Positions 12,541 to 24,536 of a stretch of DNA of 64,000 nt are shown here, piece after piece; the first letter of the stretch is position 1, and every line of letters starts with the position of its first letter. This DNA comes from Paguma larvata. Taxonomy: Eukaryota > Chordata > Mammalia > Carnivora > Viverridae. The stretch is from the NCBI GenBank assembly GCA_030068075.1, contig CM057835.1:22407957-22471956 (forward strand). The letters are read 5' to 3'. The notes beneath the pieces were generated by a model that was given only the letters and a program-made list of their open reading frames with translations, searched no databases and was not told where the DNA came from. A program made the translations under genes and the position numbers.

Positions 12541-12750
12541 TAATTTTTTTTTTTAAATGTTTATTTCTTTTTGATAGAGTCAGAGTGTGAGTGAGGGAGA
12601 GCCAGAGAGAGGGAGACACAGAACCCGAAGCAGGCTCTGGGCTCTGAGCTGTCAGCACAGAGCCTGACGTGGGGCCTGAACCCACGAACCATGAGATCAT
12701 GACCTCAGCGAAAGTCAGACATTTAACTGACTGAGCCACCCAGGTGCCCT
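12541..12750 (-). mobile_element. CAN-SINE
   Basis: Minus-strand copy: head GGGCACCTGGGTGGCTCAGT at 12750, CATGATCTCATGGTTCGTGG in the tRNA-like part, GAGAGGG tract and T-rich tail on the plus strand at 12541-12570. The flanks GTCTTTAA and GTTTCTTAA may be a worn target duplication. Confidence 0.92.
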
Positions 12751-12954
12751 TGGGTGTTTCTTAACCCCAGAAAGGCCCAAGGCCTCTGATTATACTCTGG
12801 TCTTTAGTGACAATCTTGGTGCCCCAGGAGAAAGGAAAGTGGTATTAAAAAAAAAAAAAAAAAATCAGATGGTTTGAGGCAAAGTATTCAGAGAGAACTT
12901 CTAAAAAGAGCACAGTCACATGGCGTCGGAATTGTGCTTTCTTAGAACCTGGAT

Positions 12955-13119
12955 ACTCAGTGTGCTCTGCAGACAATAGCATCGATATCTCCCAAGAGTT
13001 ATTAGAAATGCAGACTCTCAGGCCCCACTGTGCAGACTTATTAAATCAGAGTCTGCATTTAAGTAAGATCCACAGGGGATTCATATGCATGTTAAAAACT
13101 TAGAAGCACAGCTTTAGAA
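12955..13119 (+). mobile_element. MER5A-like hAT-Charlie DNA transposon relic
   Basis: Ordered words match the MER5A consensus: ACTCAGTGTGCTCTGCAGAC, GAGTTATTAGAAATGCAGAC, TCTCAGGCCCCACTGTGCAG, AAATCAGAGTCTGCATTTAA, GATCCACAGGGGATTCATAT and AGAAGCACAGC. Non-autonomous, no coding content, ancient. Confidence 0.82.
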
Positions 13120-15589
13120 AAGGTGGAGTCCAAACACTTCCTTTTCCAGAGGAAGGAGCATGTTTGGAGAAGATAACTCCCTGAAAGAGACTCCATGGTA
13201 GGACAGTCAAGATTAATCCCAACCTAGTCTCCTCAACCTACTATTCTTGTTATTAAAGTTCCTAGAACTGTAAGTACAAAGTAGAGGACTATACCAACAC
13301 GACCAGCCCAACGACTAGGAAATTAAGGATATAGTCAGTAAATAAAGATTTAACAGGTCCTTTTTAGGAAATTCCTCTCTAGGCTTCAAGTGATTAAGTA
13401 ATTGACAGCTGGGTCCATTGTTTTACTCACACATTCTTTCCAGAGATATTTTTAGTGTCTACTTTTTACCAAGAATTTACCTTTTAAAAGAAAATTCTCA
13501 TCAGATATTGCTAAGAAGTACCTGTAAGAGTCTTGGTAGTGCTAACCTAGAGTTTTTTTAAAAACTGAATATATAATGTAGAAAGATTATAGGACATTTG
13601 TAAATGTTTTATTCATGAAGTGTGATTGGAATAGAAAATCCAAAGTAACAGTTGTTTAAACAAGTAGAATTTTTTTTCTCTCATGTAAATGTTGAGGGTG
13701 GGGCTAAGCCCTGGGAACAGGATTCTCTCCTTCCCCAACCACACTCGCCAACATGGTCGCCACATTCACCAAGCCAAGAAGGAAGTAGAATGTCCTCTTT
13801 AAGGACTATTCCCAGAAGTGTGCTCCTCTCTGCCATTTACTTTCACTGACCACAACTTAATTAAGTAGCTATACCCAGCTCCCAAGGGAGCCTGGAAATC
13901 TAGGCTTTATTCCAAGTGGTCGTAAGCCCACTTTAACAAGCCACATGAGGCGTTTCCTTCTAATTAGAGAAGATCTGTTATGTGATGATTGATGAGTACT
14001 TGTTGAATAATAGGACTTCAGTATCTTCTTTTCCCTTTGGCGGTCTGTCCAGCCTCTACACTAACTAGATGACTTGAGAAGGAAATCCGTGAAATTCTGC
14101 TGCTGTGACTTCTAGAGCCCTCATTAATGCGCAATTAACCTCCAGAAAGCTCTCCACAAGGTCTGACCCTCTTAGGACTTCTGTTCCTGAATTTCCATGC
14201 AATGCCTCTAAATACATGGGTCCTCAAGTTTGTATGTAAAGTGGATTAAGGCAGACTGGCAATTCATTAAAACTTCCCAAGTGTTTTTTTAATACTTTAC
14301 ACAGTGATGGTCTCCGAAGATGGCTTCTGACCTTGGAAGTCTGGCTCTGGTCATCAAGAAAAACCTCAGTTCCAGCTCTATTTTCTTTATAACGTATTCA
14401 AGCAATCTGTTTTGATACACTAAAACTGAGCATTGATACTTTGGTTGGTTTCTCAGAAATCCTTTCTCTGGAGCCATCAGGGGACCCCAGAGCTGCAAGC
14501 ACACTCAAAGAGGTTTATGAAGGGGGAACACACTGACTAAGATGTTTATATGTATTATTTGGCCTGCTCAACAAACTAGAGTATCTGGCATTTATCTGAA
14601 AGTGAATGGAGACTTTGTGAAAAGAGCTTGGAAGTACTTAATTTAAATCGTAGGTCACCGTTCCTTTTCCATTCAACACCAGTGTATCTATACTGGGAAA
14701 GGAGGAACTCCCTTCTGATATGTGTACTATAGATTTTGGATTTTCCCCCCCGACAAAAGGGTTTAATAGTTTCATTGAGGCAATAGATTTACTGCAACCT
14801 GTACACAAAGTGAAAATCTAACTTTTTGATGTAGTTGTCCGGTATTCTCACACAGGCCATGAGGAAAACACTCCTATTATTAGCACAGACCCTAGTTTCT
14901 AATAAGCAAACAAATATTCCTGGACGGGGATATGGGGAGAAGGCCTTAGGAGCATTTGAACAACTGAAGACCCATACCCACAGCAGAAAGCTAGAAGAAA
15001 ACGTACATAGCATCTGGACATTTTTTCATATTACACTTGATTTAAAGTAGGGGAATCTGGAAGCCTTCTCACCAGTCTTTGTCTTGGTGTCCTGAGGTTT
15101 ATACCCATTGCAGTTCAGAACAATGATTGAAATAAAATCTGATCCAGAAAGTGAGGCTTGCCTAATTTTTGCAGATCTGAAAACAGCTACTAAATGTTTT
15201 GATCAAGGAACTGGAATGTTCAAAACAATGTTTTATAAAGATTCATCTCTCCTAGATAAGAAAAAGCCAGAAGTGTTAACATTGCTAATATAACCTAAGA
15301 TTTTAAAATATATCTGTGTCAGTAAGGCATCGTTCATGTGCAATTCAACTCAAATGCATTTAAAACACATCTTTCGAGCATTTATCAAAGTAATTTAAAG
15401 CATCCATCTCCTGGGTGGAATTTTTATCTATTTAAGGACATTGGTCTTTCTAATGGATTCTAGAGTACACTCGAGTAGCTAACTCTTTGAGTAGGTAACT
15501 TGAGTAGCTACCTTTCCAGCTGCCAATTGGTGCCCTTGAGATTTTCCCCTGGACCTGTAGAGAACTAACCTTATCATTTACCATGAAGA
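13120..15589. other. Single-copy stretch, no gene recognised
   Basis: No repeat or gene is recognised in about 2.5 kb. Open frames at 13652-13849, 14289-14504, 14789-15013 and 14835-15050 are under 80 codons, overlap on opposite strands and show no conserved domain. Confidence 0.45.
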
Positions 15590-15925
15590 ACACCATCTCA
15601 CCGTCTTAATGTCTATTAATAGAGCTAGTCAATCTGCTCGGCATGATCTTGGACCCTGCTTTCCACTTTCTAGCTGCCTACTTCCAGTAAGTCCATCTTG
15701 CTTCCAAGAGGTCTCTCACATTGATTCCTGCCTCTCTATTCACTGCTAATTCAGTCTTTGGTACTTGTCAAAAATGCCACCACCTCTTCTTTTAACTAGC
15801 TGTGTTCATGTATAGATCTTCTGAGGAATAGCCTTGAGGAATAGCCTTGACACTGTTCCTCTTCAAAACCCTTCACTGGTTCCAGGTTACCCACGAAGTC
15901 TCTAAGGTTAAGTGATTGCTAGATC
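15590..15925 (+). mobile_element. L2 relic
   Basis: L2-like words in sense order: GGACCCTGCTTTCCACTTTC, CAGTAAGTCCATCTTGC, TGATTCCTGCCTCTCTATTC, TCAAAACCCTTCACTGGTTC, AAGTCTCTAAGGTTAAG. It contains a perfect 13-bp tandem duplication TGAGGAATAGCCT at 15822-15847. Confidence 0.55.
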
Positions 15926-16523
15926 TACACATCTGGATGTCTATGTATTAATAGCACATTATTTCACAAAAGTCGAGTCATAGAAGACCGACTACAGACA
16001 CCCCCACCACCACACAGAGGGCTCCTAATGAAGTCAGGAAGAATGGAATGAGCTCTTGCCAACCAGACTTCTAGTAGAAGCTCCCTCCTCTCAACAAACC
16101 ATTCAGAAAAAAGCTGAATCACGTCTATGAAATCTATTTTGAAAACCACGGAGTTCTTCTATTCTAATATTTCCTGGTTTTCATATTTTAGGATTTTATT
16201 AATGCATCGAATCTCTAACAGGAGAATCCTCATAATTCCTAAGTCTTTAAGACCCAAATGCAATGTCTCCACTGCTGAACCTAGCGTGCTATAATCTCTC
16301 ACCTATCTTTCATTTAATTCCCCAGACTAGCTAGAACTTAGCCCATGCTGGTTTTCACCTTCCATCCTGGGACAAATTGAGAAGTTCTTTAAACCAGAGG
16401 ACTCTGCTTAGAACTTTCAAACTAATAAACGATTTATTTAACTGAACTGGACAGAATATAACCTTTGGGTATTTCCCAAATGCATCAGAGATCAAGGAGG
16501 ACCTGCCCTCCTCCTCTACAATT
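15926..16523. other. Single-copy stretch, nothing recognised
   Basis: No transposon or exon is recognised between the L2 relic and the SINE target site. Confidence 0.45.
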
Positions 16524-16539
16524 TGGAAAACATTTTAAT

Positions 16540-16733
16540 GTTTATTAATTTTGAGACATAGACAGAGCATGAATGGGGGAGGGGCAGAGAGAGAGGGAGA
16601 CACAGAATCTGAGGCAGGCTCCAGGCTCTGAGCTGTCAGCACAGAGCCCGATGCGGGGCTCAAACTCACGGTCGGCGAGATCATGACCTGAGCCGAAGTC
16701 GGACGCTCAACCGACTGAGCCATCCAGGTGCCC
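16540..16733 (-). mobile_element. CAN-SINE, young, 16-bp target duplication
   Basis: Full minus-strand SINE with little divergence (GGGCACCTGGATGGCTCAGT head, GAGCCGAAGTCGGACG reverse motif). Exact direct repeat TGGAAAACATTTTAAT at 16524-16539 and 16734-16749. The intact duplication and CpG-retaining body indicate a recent insertion. Confidence 0.97.
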
Positions 16734-16848
16734 TGGAAAACATTTTAATTAAATGACTGTGAGGGGACCCCAGCAGCAGCAAATAGGCTAAATAAAGAGA
16801 GTTTGGCCAAAAACATAATGGTGCAAAGTTAGAATCCACAAAACCACC

Positions 16849-16864
16849 TTCACTTCTGACACCA
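16849..16864 (-). other. Retroviral primer binding site, tRNA-Leu type
   Basis: The minus strand reads TGGTGTCAGAAGTGAAG, which matches the tRNA-Leu 3'-end complement used by ERVL elements (TGGTGTCAGAAGTGGG) at all but two of its 16 bases. It lies directly 3' of the LTR on the minus strand, the expected place for a PBS. ERVL using tRNA-Leu is established knowledge; the match is seen here. Confidence 0.65.
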
Positions 16865-16865
16865 A

Positions 16866-17400
16866 TTCTAAGCTCAGAGGTCGCCCAAGACCACGATGGG
16901 ATGCAGTAATATTCCGAAAGACCCAGAAGCTCACTGAAAGCTTTTATACTTACAGTTATGGTTTATTACAGTGTAAGGATATAGAGATCAGCCATAGGAA
17001 GAGACACATGGGGTGAAGTTCCAAGCATGAAGCTACAAGTTGTCACCGCCCAGTGGGGTCGTGGATAGCACTACTTCTCCCAACAATGATGGGAAATACA
17101 CCTCCCAGTGACAGCAGTGTATTGCCAATCGGGGAAGCTCACTGAGCCTTGGTATTCAGAGTTTTTATTGAGGCTCTAGCATACAATCACAGGTGATTGC
17201 CCAAGTGCCCGACCTCAGTTTCCAGCCCCTCTGGGAATCCCTCTGGGAATCAAGCTGATATTGCATGATCCAAAGTTGCCATGATAAATCACATTGTTAG
17301 ATTATCTAGTGTGACCTAAGGTCCTCATGCAAACAAAGGTATTACAAGAGTTTAAAGATTATCTTTTAGAATCCAAAGGCAAATGTCTAGACAAGGTTAA
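16866..17400 (-). mobile_element. ERVL-type LTR, 5' LTR of a lost provirus
   Basis: Read on the minus strand: GAGCCTCAATAAAAACTCTG, CAGTGAGCTTCCCC, CCCCATGTGTCTCTTCC, ATCCTTACACTGTAATAAAC (polyadenylation signal AATAAA at 16962-16967), AGTATAAAAGCTTTCAGTGA and GTGGTCTTGGGCGACC, an order I recall from ERVL LTRs. It is followed by a tRNA-Leu PBS and perhaps ~100 bp of internal sequence to ~16750. The U3 boundary is uncertain. A 12-bp tandem duplication (CCCTCTGGGAAT, 17227-17250) lies inside. Confidence 0.65.
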
Positions 17401-18417
17401 ATTCTTTACTACACAAATGGCAACTGGGTAACTGAAAAATACAAAGGAGGAAATTTTTCACCCAGAAGCAACCTCTTTCACAACTCAGATTCAGCTATTT
17501 AGAACAAAAGAGATGGTAGGTGAGATCCTGGACGGCATCTATGGCTAGAAAAATACTGATGCGAAATAGTACACCATCTCCCCAAAAGGGGTCATCTGGT
17601 TCCTTCCTTAGTAAATCTGAAGCATTCTTTCTGGTTTTAGTCCCCTGAGAATGTTGGGATAACACAGGATTAAAGGAAAGTTGGAATCGCTGAATCTAAC
17701 CCAAGTAGGACACTCATGGAATGCCATCTTCTTTTAAAGGTAAAGTGGCCTTTCTGAGACACGCTGCCTTGACAGAAATTTCATAACCTAAGATCAAAAT
17801 AGTACAGAAGACATTACAATGTTTTGCCCAAACAAAATTTCCTCGCTAGGAGAGATTTCCCGGGAATCTCTCCTTCCAATTTGGCTACTGGCCATACTAC
17901 TGGCTAGGGAGGTATAGATAGGGCATCTTTTTATGAGGGCAAGTAGTCAGCCCAATTGGCAACATCTGCTCCCCCACAACCCCCCCCCCAAAAAAACACA
18001 CAGAACTCAGTCTCTATCCTTAAGAGACTCATTTTCCAGCCCTAAGAGGGCAACCCTACCTTAGAGCTCCTCCCCATTCCTTACCTGAGTCTCTCCCAAT
18101 GCTTGGGTAGTACTCCTCTTTGTTAACAGATGTACAGCCCAAAAATTCTCTTATGACTGATCCAGTGCCCAGCAAAATAAGAATATTTATTTTCAAACAA
18201 TGATAACAATAAATCATAGTATTAAGTAATTAACCTTTTATTAAAACATTAGAATTTTAAAAGCACAACCAGAGATTCCAGATCAGGGATTTTAGGGTAA
18301 TATCAGAGTGTATTTGTTTTGTTTGTTTTTTAAGCCCTCCAAACCATCTGATCCAGACTTCTAGCTTAAAAACCCTAATTCACACTGGTAAAACAACTTT
18401 TATACTAAAAAAAAAAA
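17401..18417. other. Unassigned stretch, possibly LTR-derived
   Basis: No family is recognised. It holds a hairpin with 9-bp arms GGAGAGATT / AATCTCTCC (17849-17857, 17865-17873) around TCCCGGG, and a C10-A7 tract at 17980-17996. Part near 17400 may still be U3 of the neighbouring LTR. Confidence 0.4.
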
Positions 18418-18429
18418 AATCAAGTCAGA

Positions 18430-18618
18430 GATACCTGAGTGGCTCAGTCAGTTAAGCGTTTGACTTTGGCTCAGGTCATGATCTCACAGTTCATGGGTTC
18501 AAGCCCCTCGTTGGGCTCAGTGCTGACAGCTCAGGGCCTGGATGGAACCTGCTTCAGATTCTGTGTCTCCCTCTATGTCCCTTCCCCTCTTGTGCTTTCA
18601 AAAACAAACATTAAAAAG
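18430..18618 (+). mobile_element. CAN-SINE, older copy
   Basis: Sense SINE: ATACCTGAGTGGCTCAGTCA, CAGGTCATGATCTCACAG, TGCTGACAGCTCAGGGC, GATTCTGTGTCTCCCTC, A-rich tail. Flanks AATCAAGTCAGA and AAAGTCAAGAG are a worn target duplication. Confidence 0.9.
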
Positions 18619-18859
18619 AAAGTCAAGAGTAAGAGGGATCAGATGAGAACATTTCCTCAGTTCTGCCTAGACTACTTCGTTTTAAATACTTGGCTAAAGA
18701 TACTCAAAATTCTCTAAGAAAAACTTCAACTATAACATTTCCTTGACTTTGCGCATATAAACAGCCAGTCATCTGGACACCTTGGACTTGGGAAAGAACC
18801 ACTGGTGTTAGGATATATAAAGCTTAAAGCAAAACAGGAGAGAGACTGACAAGAACATG

Positions 18860-19403
18860 TGATGGCCAGCAAGTGGAGCAACTCGGACTCTCCTCTGCCA
18901 TCGGAGCCCGTATAGGTTGTTGCAGCCACTTTGGAAAACTAGCAGGTTCTACTCGAATCAGCATTTGCACTTCTAACATACATCCGACAGGAATGCAAAT
19001 ATATGCACATCAAAACACATGCACAGGGATGATCAGAACAGCATTTTTCATAGTCCCGAATTGGGATCAGAACTGATAAATTGTGAGGTATTCATACAAT
19101 AGGTTATGAGACACAAAGTGAGCAAAATACAGCTGCGTGTGACGACACAGAAGGTTGTCATTGTGATTCAAAGAAGCTAGACACCAGAATGAACTATAGA
19201 ACTCCATTCCTACCAACTTCAAAAGGATGTAAGATTTATCTATGGTGGTAGAATCAGAATAGTGTTTACCTTTTTTGGGGGGGACTTGGGGGAGGTTCCT
19301 AGGGTGATAATCCTGATTTCTTCATCTTTGCTGTGGTTTCATCACCAATTCACTGTCTCCAACTTTATCGCACTGCACAGGTATGCTTTGTACATTTTTC
19401 TTA
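18860..19403 (+). mobile_element. Old L1 (L1M-type) 3' end, part 1
   Basis: Diverged sense L1 ORF2/3' UTR: TGTTGCAGCCACTTTGGAAA, ACATCCGACAGGAATGC, CAGAACAGCATTTTTCATAG, AAGAAGCTAGACACCAGAAT, GGGTGATAATCCTGATTTC and ACTTTATCGCACTGCAC. Interrupted by the SINE at 19404-19591; a short end continues to ~19625. Confidence 0.65.
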
Positions 19404-19591
19404 CATTTTTTGAAAGCTTATTTAAGAGAGTATAGGTAGAGAAAGAGGGAGAGAGAAAGAGAGAAAGAGAAACCCAAGCAGGCTCTGTACCATCAGCGCA
19501 GAGTCCAAAGCAGGGCTTGAACCCACACACTGAGATCATGACCTGAACTGAACTGAGACAGTTAACTGACTGAGCCACCCAGGCACCTCAA
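19404..19591 (-). mobile_element. CAN-SINE nested in L1, 18-bp target duplication
   Basis: Minus-strand SINE with head AGGTGCCTGGGTGGCTCAGT at 19588 and simplified GAGA-rich middle. Direct repeats CTTTGTACATTTTTCTTA (19386-19403) and CTCTGTACATTTTTCTTA (19592-19609) differ at one base and bound the insert, which splits the older L1 3' end. Confidence 0.93.
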
Positions 19592-19625
19592 CTCTGTACA
19601 TTTTTCTTATTTTATATATGTTTTT
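19592..19625 (+). mobile_element. Old L1 3' end, part 2
   Basis: Terminal bases of the L1M-type 3' UTR (TTTTTCTTATTTTATATATG) after the nested SINE; starts with the second copy of the SINE target duplication. Confidence 0.5.
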
Positions 19626-20319
19626 GTTCAGTAGGTCTTAAAAGGAGAGTGAGAACCACTAGCAAAAACTTCCATGGCTATTTAATTGGGGTCAGTCAGG
19701 AGTGGCCAACAAGTAATACCTGGGACCTTGACAAAGTAGATCATAGGCAGCAGGTGATGGCAGGGGGAACCCCAAAGAGGAATTTTCTAAGTTGCCAGGA
19801 CGCTCTAAATCCTCAACCTTCACCATCCGTATGGAGGATACTTGACCCCCACTGTTCTAGGAAACAGACGACCTCCTGACACCAGCCCTGCTGAACCCTC
19901 TGAACAGTCACAGCTCTCTTGAATACCCCTAATATGCTACCCAATTCTTAACCTGCCAGCAACCTGGAGATGCCGGCCAAAAAACTTCTCCCGTGTGCGT
20001 TTCTAAAACTTCTTCTAGATAGAAAGTAAGGGTTACACCAGGACTTTCAGTCTTCTGAGTGGTGAGAGGAGGGAACGACTGGTTGTCAACAGAAAAAAAG
20101 GTCATTCTTGGTAGACATAGGGACCCCTGACTGCAATATTGGGACACATCCTACAGGCACTAAAACAATGCACAACTACAGGTCAAGAGCCTCCCCAAAT
20201 AAAGGTACCTTGGCCTTTGCTGGTACCTCCAGTGACAGGAAGCATTACCTCATGGGAAGAGTTTAAGTTATGCCCTGACAAGTGCCAACATGGATAGAAT
20301 TACAATAATACCCAACACT
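19626..20319. other. Single-copy stretch, no gene recognised
   Basis: No repeat family is certain. The flanks GAGAACCACTAG (19651) and CCCACTGTTCTAGG (19848) look like worn hAT-type terminal repeats, but the middle is not recognised, so no call is made. Confidence 0.35.
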
Positions 20320-20510
20320 AATATGGTGCTGCCCACATGCCAGGCAATGTTGAAAGAGAGGTATCAAATGAAAGAGACAGAGAGAAAAGCTTATTTAATT
20401 CTCCTGACAAATCCCATAGGATAGGTATTATTATCTTTCCCATATGCAGAAACCACAAAGAGATCTCCAACCTTGCGACAGAGAATAAGTCAAAGAGAAA
20501 TAAACCCCAG
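20320..20510 (-). mobile_element. MIR SINE relic
   Basis: Plus-strand text is the reverse complement of MIR: CATGCCAGGCAATG, TTATTTAATTCTCCTGACAA, ATAGGTATTATTATCTTTCC, then a worn AACTTGCCCAAGGTC equivalent. Mammal-wide ancient SINE; CORE region around 20415-20450. Confidence 0.7.
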
Positions 20511-21545
20511 GGGGGCTTCGGATCCTGTTTTTTTAACTACCGTATTATACACTCTCCAAAAGGGAAGAGGAGTATACAGGCTTCCCCCGCTCTCCGAAAG
20601 TTGAGCATTTAGAAGTTGAAATAGAGCAAAGTGCAAAAGTAATTACCCTCCCGTAAAAGCAAAACTCCTTTTCAGATTTCTTTTGGTTAGGGAGAACAGG
20701 TCCTAATGTGGACCTTTTGTAGAAGTGAGGTGGCATAAAGCAAACTTTCAGATAGTGGGGGAAACCTGTAGTTTTGCCTCCTCTCCCTGTGTCACTTGCT
20801 AGTGCCCAGACGGCCCACAGGGACGTGCCTCCTCTTACCCACTCACCACCACCCAGGCCCTGAAGTTTCTTTTGGGCTTAGTTAGGCTAACCTCCTTGAA
20901 GCACGAGCCAGGCTCTCCATCAGCACTACGCTCAATCAGGGGTCAAATGAGCTCACATCTCAAGCATTAGTACTTCTTACCAGGACCCTTTACGCAGAGA
21001 CCTTTTTCTCAAGGAACACCCATAGCTGGCCCCTATAGCATACCTGTCACCAGTATCATCTGTCCTTAACCAGAATTCTGCTATTGAGATCGAGGCACCT
21101 GTAGACTTGCCCTTTCCTTACGTTTCTCCAGAACCACCATTCCCAGCATGCTACTGTCCCAATCAAACATATTAATTTTGAGCATCAAAATGAGCCTTCA
21201 GACCCAGTCATTTTTCTCTCAGAAGCATCCTCTAGGACCTTTAAATTTGTGACTCTAAACAAAAATGGCAAGAAGGGCACTTCCATAGCCCCTTTTCTCA
21301 CTGGGAGAAATCTCCACATTCCAAATGCCAGTGGAACTGATAATAGGAAGCCTCCCAACTGCACAGTCTAAACCCCTGACTGGTGCCCAACTTTGGATTT
21401 ACTGAGAAGCCACCATGGAGCCCAAGCTGTCATGCACCATGCTGTATACCCCTTTGTGAGAGAAATCCTCAGAGGCAAAAAACCACCAGTATGTATCAAA
21501 TCAGTCCACAGGATTTCCTCAGCACTGGGTGAGGAATACTATCAA
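20511..21545. other. Single-copy stretch, no gene recognised
   Basis: Moderately GC-richer sequence, CpG-poor. No repeat or exon is recognised. Open frames are short and on both strands. Confidence 0.4.
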
Positions 21546-21546
21546 C

Positions 21547-21583
21547 ATACACACACACACGCACACACACACGCACACACACA
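21547..21583. repeat. (AC)n microsatellite, interrupted
   Basis: About eighteen AC units interrupted twice by GC (CACGCACAC), followed by ATGCATGC. The regular interruptions suggest an older, relatively stable array. Confidence 0.95.
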
Positions 21584-24089
21584 TGCATGCCACTCATGGA
21601 ATAAAAATGGAGAACATGCAATTTCACTAAAGGACACACTGTAGGTTAGGACTTCATGGCCAAAATTACTTTGTGGAGAAATAATCCAGAAATGAGCTGG
21701 GGTGGATAATAACCCCTCCCTCTTAGAGGAACACTTCAGGCTTCTCAGTGGCCCGTCACGTGGTCACTAAGGTGACCGTTCTGCAGGAATGGCACAACTC
21801 AGCAAAAGCTCTCATAGCTTTTACTGAAATCTGCTTTACTTTGAGGACCTCAGTCTACACTGGCATGCAGGAAGCTAGCACTGAAGGCCCAGCCTAGGGA
21901 AACCAGGTCTGAAATATTTCAAGTCTTTCGGAGACTAGAAGAGATAGGTTTCTTCCTGGGATACAGTATTAGTCAGCCCTCTGTCACCTGGCTGAGGCAT
22001 GTTCTCCTAAGAGATTTATCTGGATTAAAGATAAAATGTGGGTCTCCCGACTCCTGTATTTTCTTAGTTGGTCCTGAAGTCCCGTGGGGAAACCATGGTT
22101 GTTACTCTGAGAGCCCCCTCAAACCTCAGTGCCACTCCACTGCCAGATAAGCCTCAGACAAATGCTTTTCTGGTAGGTTTAGCAGCTTTGGACCAGCAGT
22201 CGCTGAATCTCCTCCTGCTAATACTTCTGTATGTAGTTTTTGCTGCAGATGCTTTATTATTCCGCCACTTCCACTTGCCTCTGGGTCCTTCGATTAGTGA
22301 TGCTTAACTCTGGCTACCTCTTCAAGGCAGCGACTCACATGGAATCTCTCCGAAATGGCTTTTCGTTTTGACTGAACAGGAAAATAAACACCAACAGATG
22401 ATCACAGCTATCTATGGCACAACCACCAGGGAAGTATTCTAGTATTGTTTTAATTTTCCAGATTCCCAAAGATATTTTTCTTCTGCTTTATATCACCCAA
22501 GCCCTCCTTTGATCAGGCAGCTTATTGAGGAACAAGCCAACAATACAACCCCTTCTCATCCCCCTCGCACTGAGGAGGCATTAAAAATTCAACTGCCTCT
22601 TCTTAGTGAACAATTATCTCACTCATTGGCTTGATTCACTGATCTCTTAATGACAGCTTTCCTGCTGTTTCCTTTGAATGTTTAAAATATGAAACAACCC
22701 TGTCTTGTCAAGCTGAAAACTGTGGCTGAGTTTTTAGTAGCTGTTTCCAATAAATAATTTCAAGGGGTTTCAAATTATCCGTCATCTGACAGCTCTCGGG
22801 AAGATTTTTTCATCTCCTTTAGGCACGAAAAGCCATTTCTAACCACTGCACTGTCCCACTGATTACCCTCGATGATTTTTCAAAATGGGTTCCATTCTTT
22901 TGAAAGAACCTCTCTCTCCATCAATACGGACGGGTGCTTTGAATGAACACACGCTCGGGAACGGCCGTATGTCACAGTCCTTCCATGGGAGGGATGAGTT
23001 AGTAAATGGATTATAAAGATCAGGATATGGATCACATCAATGTAGCACTTTAAGATACATGGGTCAGGAAGAGAAGATCTAGGACGGGGGTGGCGTGGGT
23101 ACCTAAAGTGATTTCTGATGGCAGGAGGCAGAAGTAGTGTCTTCACAAAAGGAAGAATTGAGTTGCTGAAACATTCTAATTGGGGGAAAAGTCATCATTG
23201 CTGTTTGGGCTCTCCAGTCACCATAGCTTTCTTCCTTTCTTCCTGCAAAAGGATAGCAAGATCAACTCCTAGAGGGAGGTTAGGAAGGAATCAAGTCTTC
23301 AGTGCCTACGCAGCTGGTGGAGAAAGGTTGAGAGAGCAGATAAACTCTGTAGTAGGGAAAAGGTTCCAAAGAACCTTGAGAAAGGAGAGCTTGACTAAAG
23401 CAGAGAAGTTGTAAAACTAGAATATATAGCCTTTTGAGGTCTTCATGCCCAGAGCACCCAAGGTCAAATGCCAAAAGCTAAAACGTTGTGGAGAAAGGTA
23501 GCTGAGGACAAACTCACATCCTAACTAATCCAGAATCAGTTCTAACTCCTGTATAGGAATTACAAATTTTTTTGTTTTATTATGAAACTGAAAAATAAGA
23601 GCAAGTTTGAATTAACTTTTGATGGTCCAAATTAGCAAGAAGAGCTACTAATGTCTCTGTGTACATTTCATTAAATCGCATACGAGGTCTTCTTGATATT
23701 GAACTTTTTTTTTTTTAATATTGCTGTGCTTAAATTAAAAAAAAAAAAAACCTCTTTAAAATAAAGGAGAGTCATGCTATTAGACAAACCTATGAGCTAA
23801 GCCCAGGAAATAAAATGTTTCCTGGACCCAAAGAGCTCCCAGGCTAATTGCAAAAACACCCATATTACCCACCCTAATGGATACAGTAGTGAACTAAGGA
23901 GATTCTTTCCCTTTGCATACCGTCACCACCTGTAAAAAAAAAAAAAAAAGAAGAAGAAGAAAATAAAAGGGTCTCTTTTTCCAGGGCTCTTGATCTCATC
24001 GTCTACCTAATTAGATGAACCAGAGACCTAAGGATCATCAGGCCCTCACCTCCAAATCACCAGGTCTGTTGACGCAAGCGACCACCTTA
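21584..24089. other. Single-copy stretch with possible conserved island
   Basis: No transposon is recognised in 2.5 kb. The part at 22580-22850 has no repeat signature and is dense in TAATGACAG, CTGACAG and AATAAATAATTTC words typical of conserved enhancers; this is an impression, not a measurement. At 23705-23750 a T12 run and an A14 run face each other across 20 bp. An A16 tract with GAA repeats lies at 23934-23970. Confidence 0.45.
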
Positions 24090-24480
24090 CATGTTTTAAG
24101 CCTGTCTACTTGTCTGGACCAGTTACTGCGTCATCACTCCAATCCACCTCGTCGTCCAGGTGCCTGAAGTAGCTTCTATATATGCTCTGCCCACAAGCAC
24201 ACTGGCACTCTGATTTGCCCTACAGACTGGAGCCAGAGAGACCTTTCCGAAGTACAAATTTAATTGTACCCCTAGACCAAGATTCCCTCTCCCCTTCATC
24301 GTACAATCCCTTGAAGGCCCATGCTCCCTGCCACAGTGCTTTTAAAGTAGACATGGCACTCCTTCTGCCCTTCCATTGCTCTGCGTCTTGCCAACACTTA
24401 CTCGACCTTCAGACGCTGACCAGATATTACATTCTTTTTAAAATCGGTCTCACAGCAGGGGAAATTTTACATTTGTGGAT
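24090..24480 (+). mobile_element. L2 relic, sense
   Basis: Ordered L2-like words: CATCACTCCAATCCACCTCG, CCAGAGAGACCTTTCCGAAG, GTACAATCCCTTGAAGGCCC, CTTCTGCCCTTCCATTGCTC. These correspond to the L2 region before the 3' UTR (in frame equivalents of 'CACAGCAGCCAGAGTGATC'). A 100-codon frame at 24182-24484 falls in it and is not a gene. Confidence 0.6.
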
Positions 24481-24536
24481 GTGATTATTTGATTAATCGC
24501 GGTCTCTGACCAGACTAACATAGTGCTCGAATTATT

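Noticed and set aside
16540..16733. tRNA-like sequences in the SINE heads
   Set aside because: They are CAN-SINE 5' parts derived from tRNA-Lys, without a complete cloverleaf; not tRNA genes.
21547..21583. Regular AC/GC pattern as a possible CRISPR or satellite array
   Set aside because: It is an interrupted dinucleotide microsatellite; no spacer-repeat structure exists in the window.
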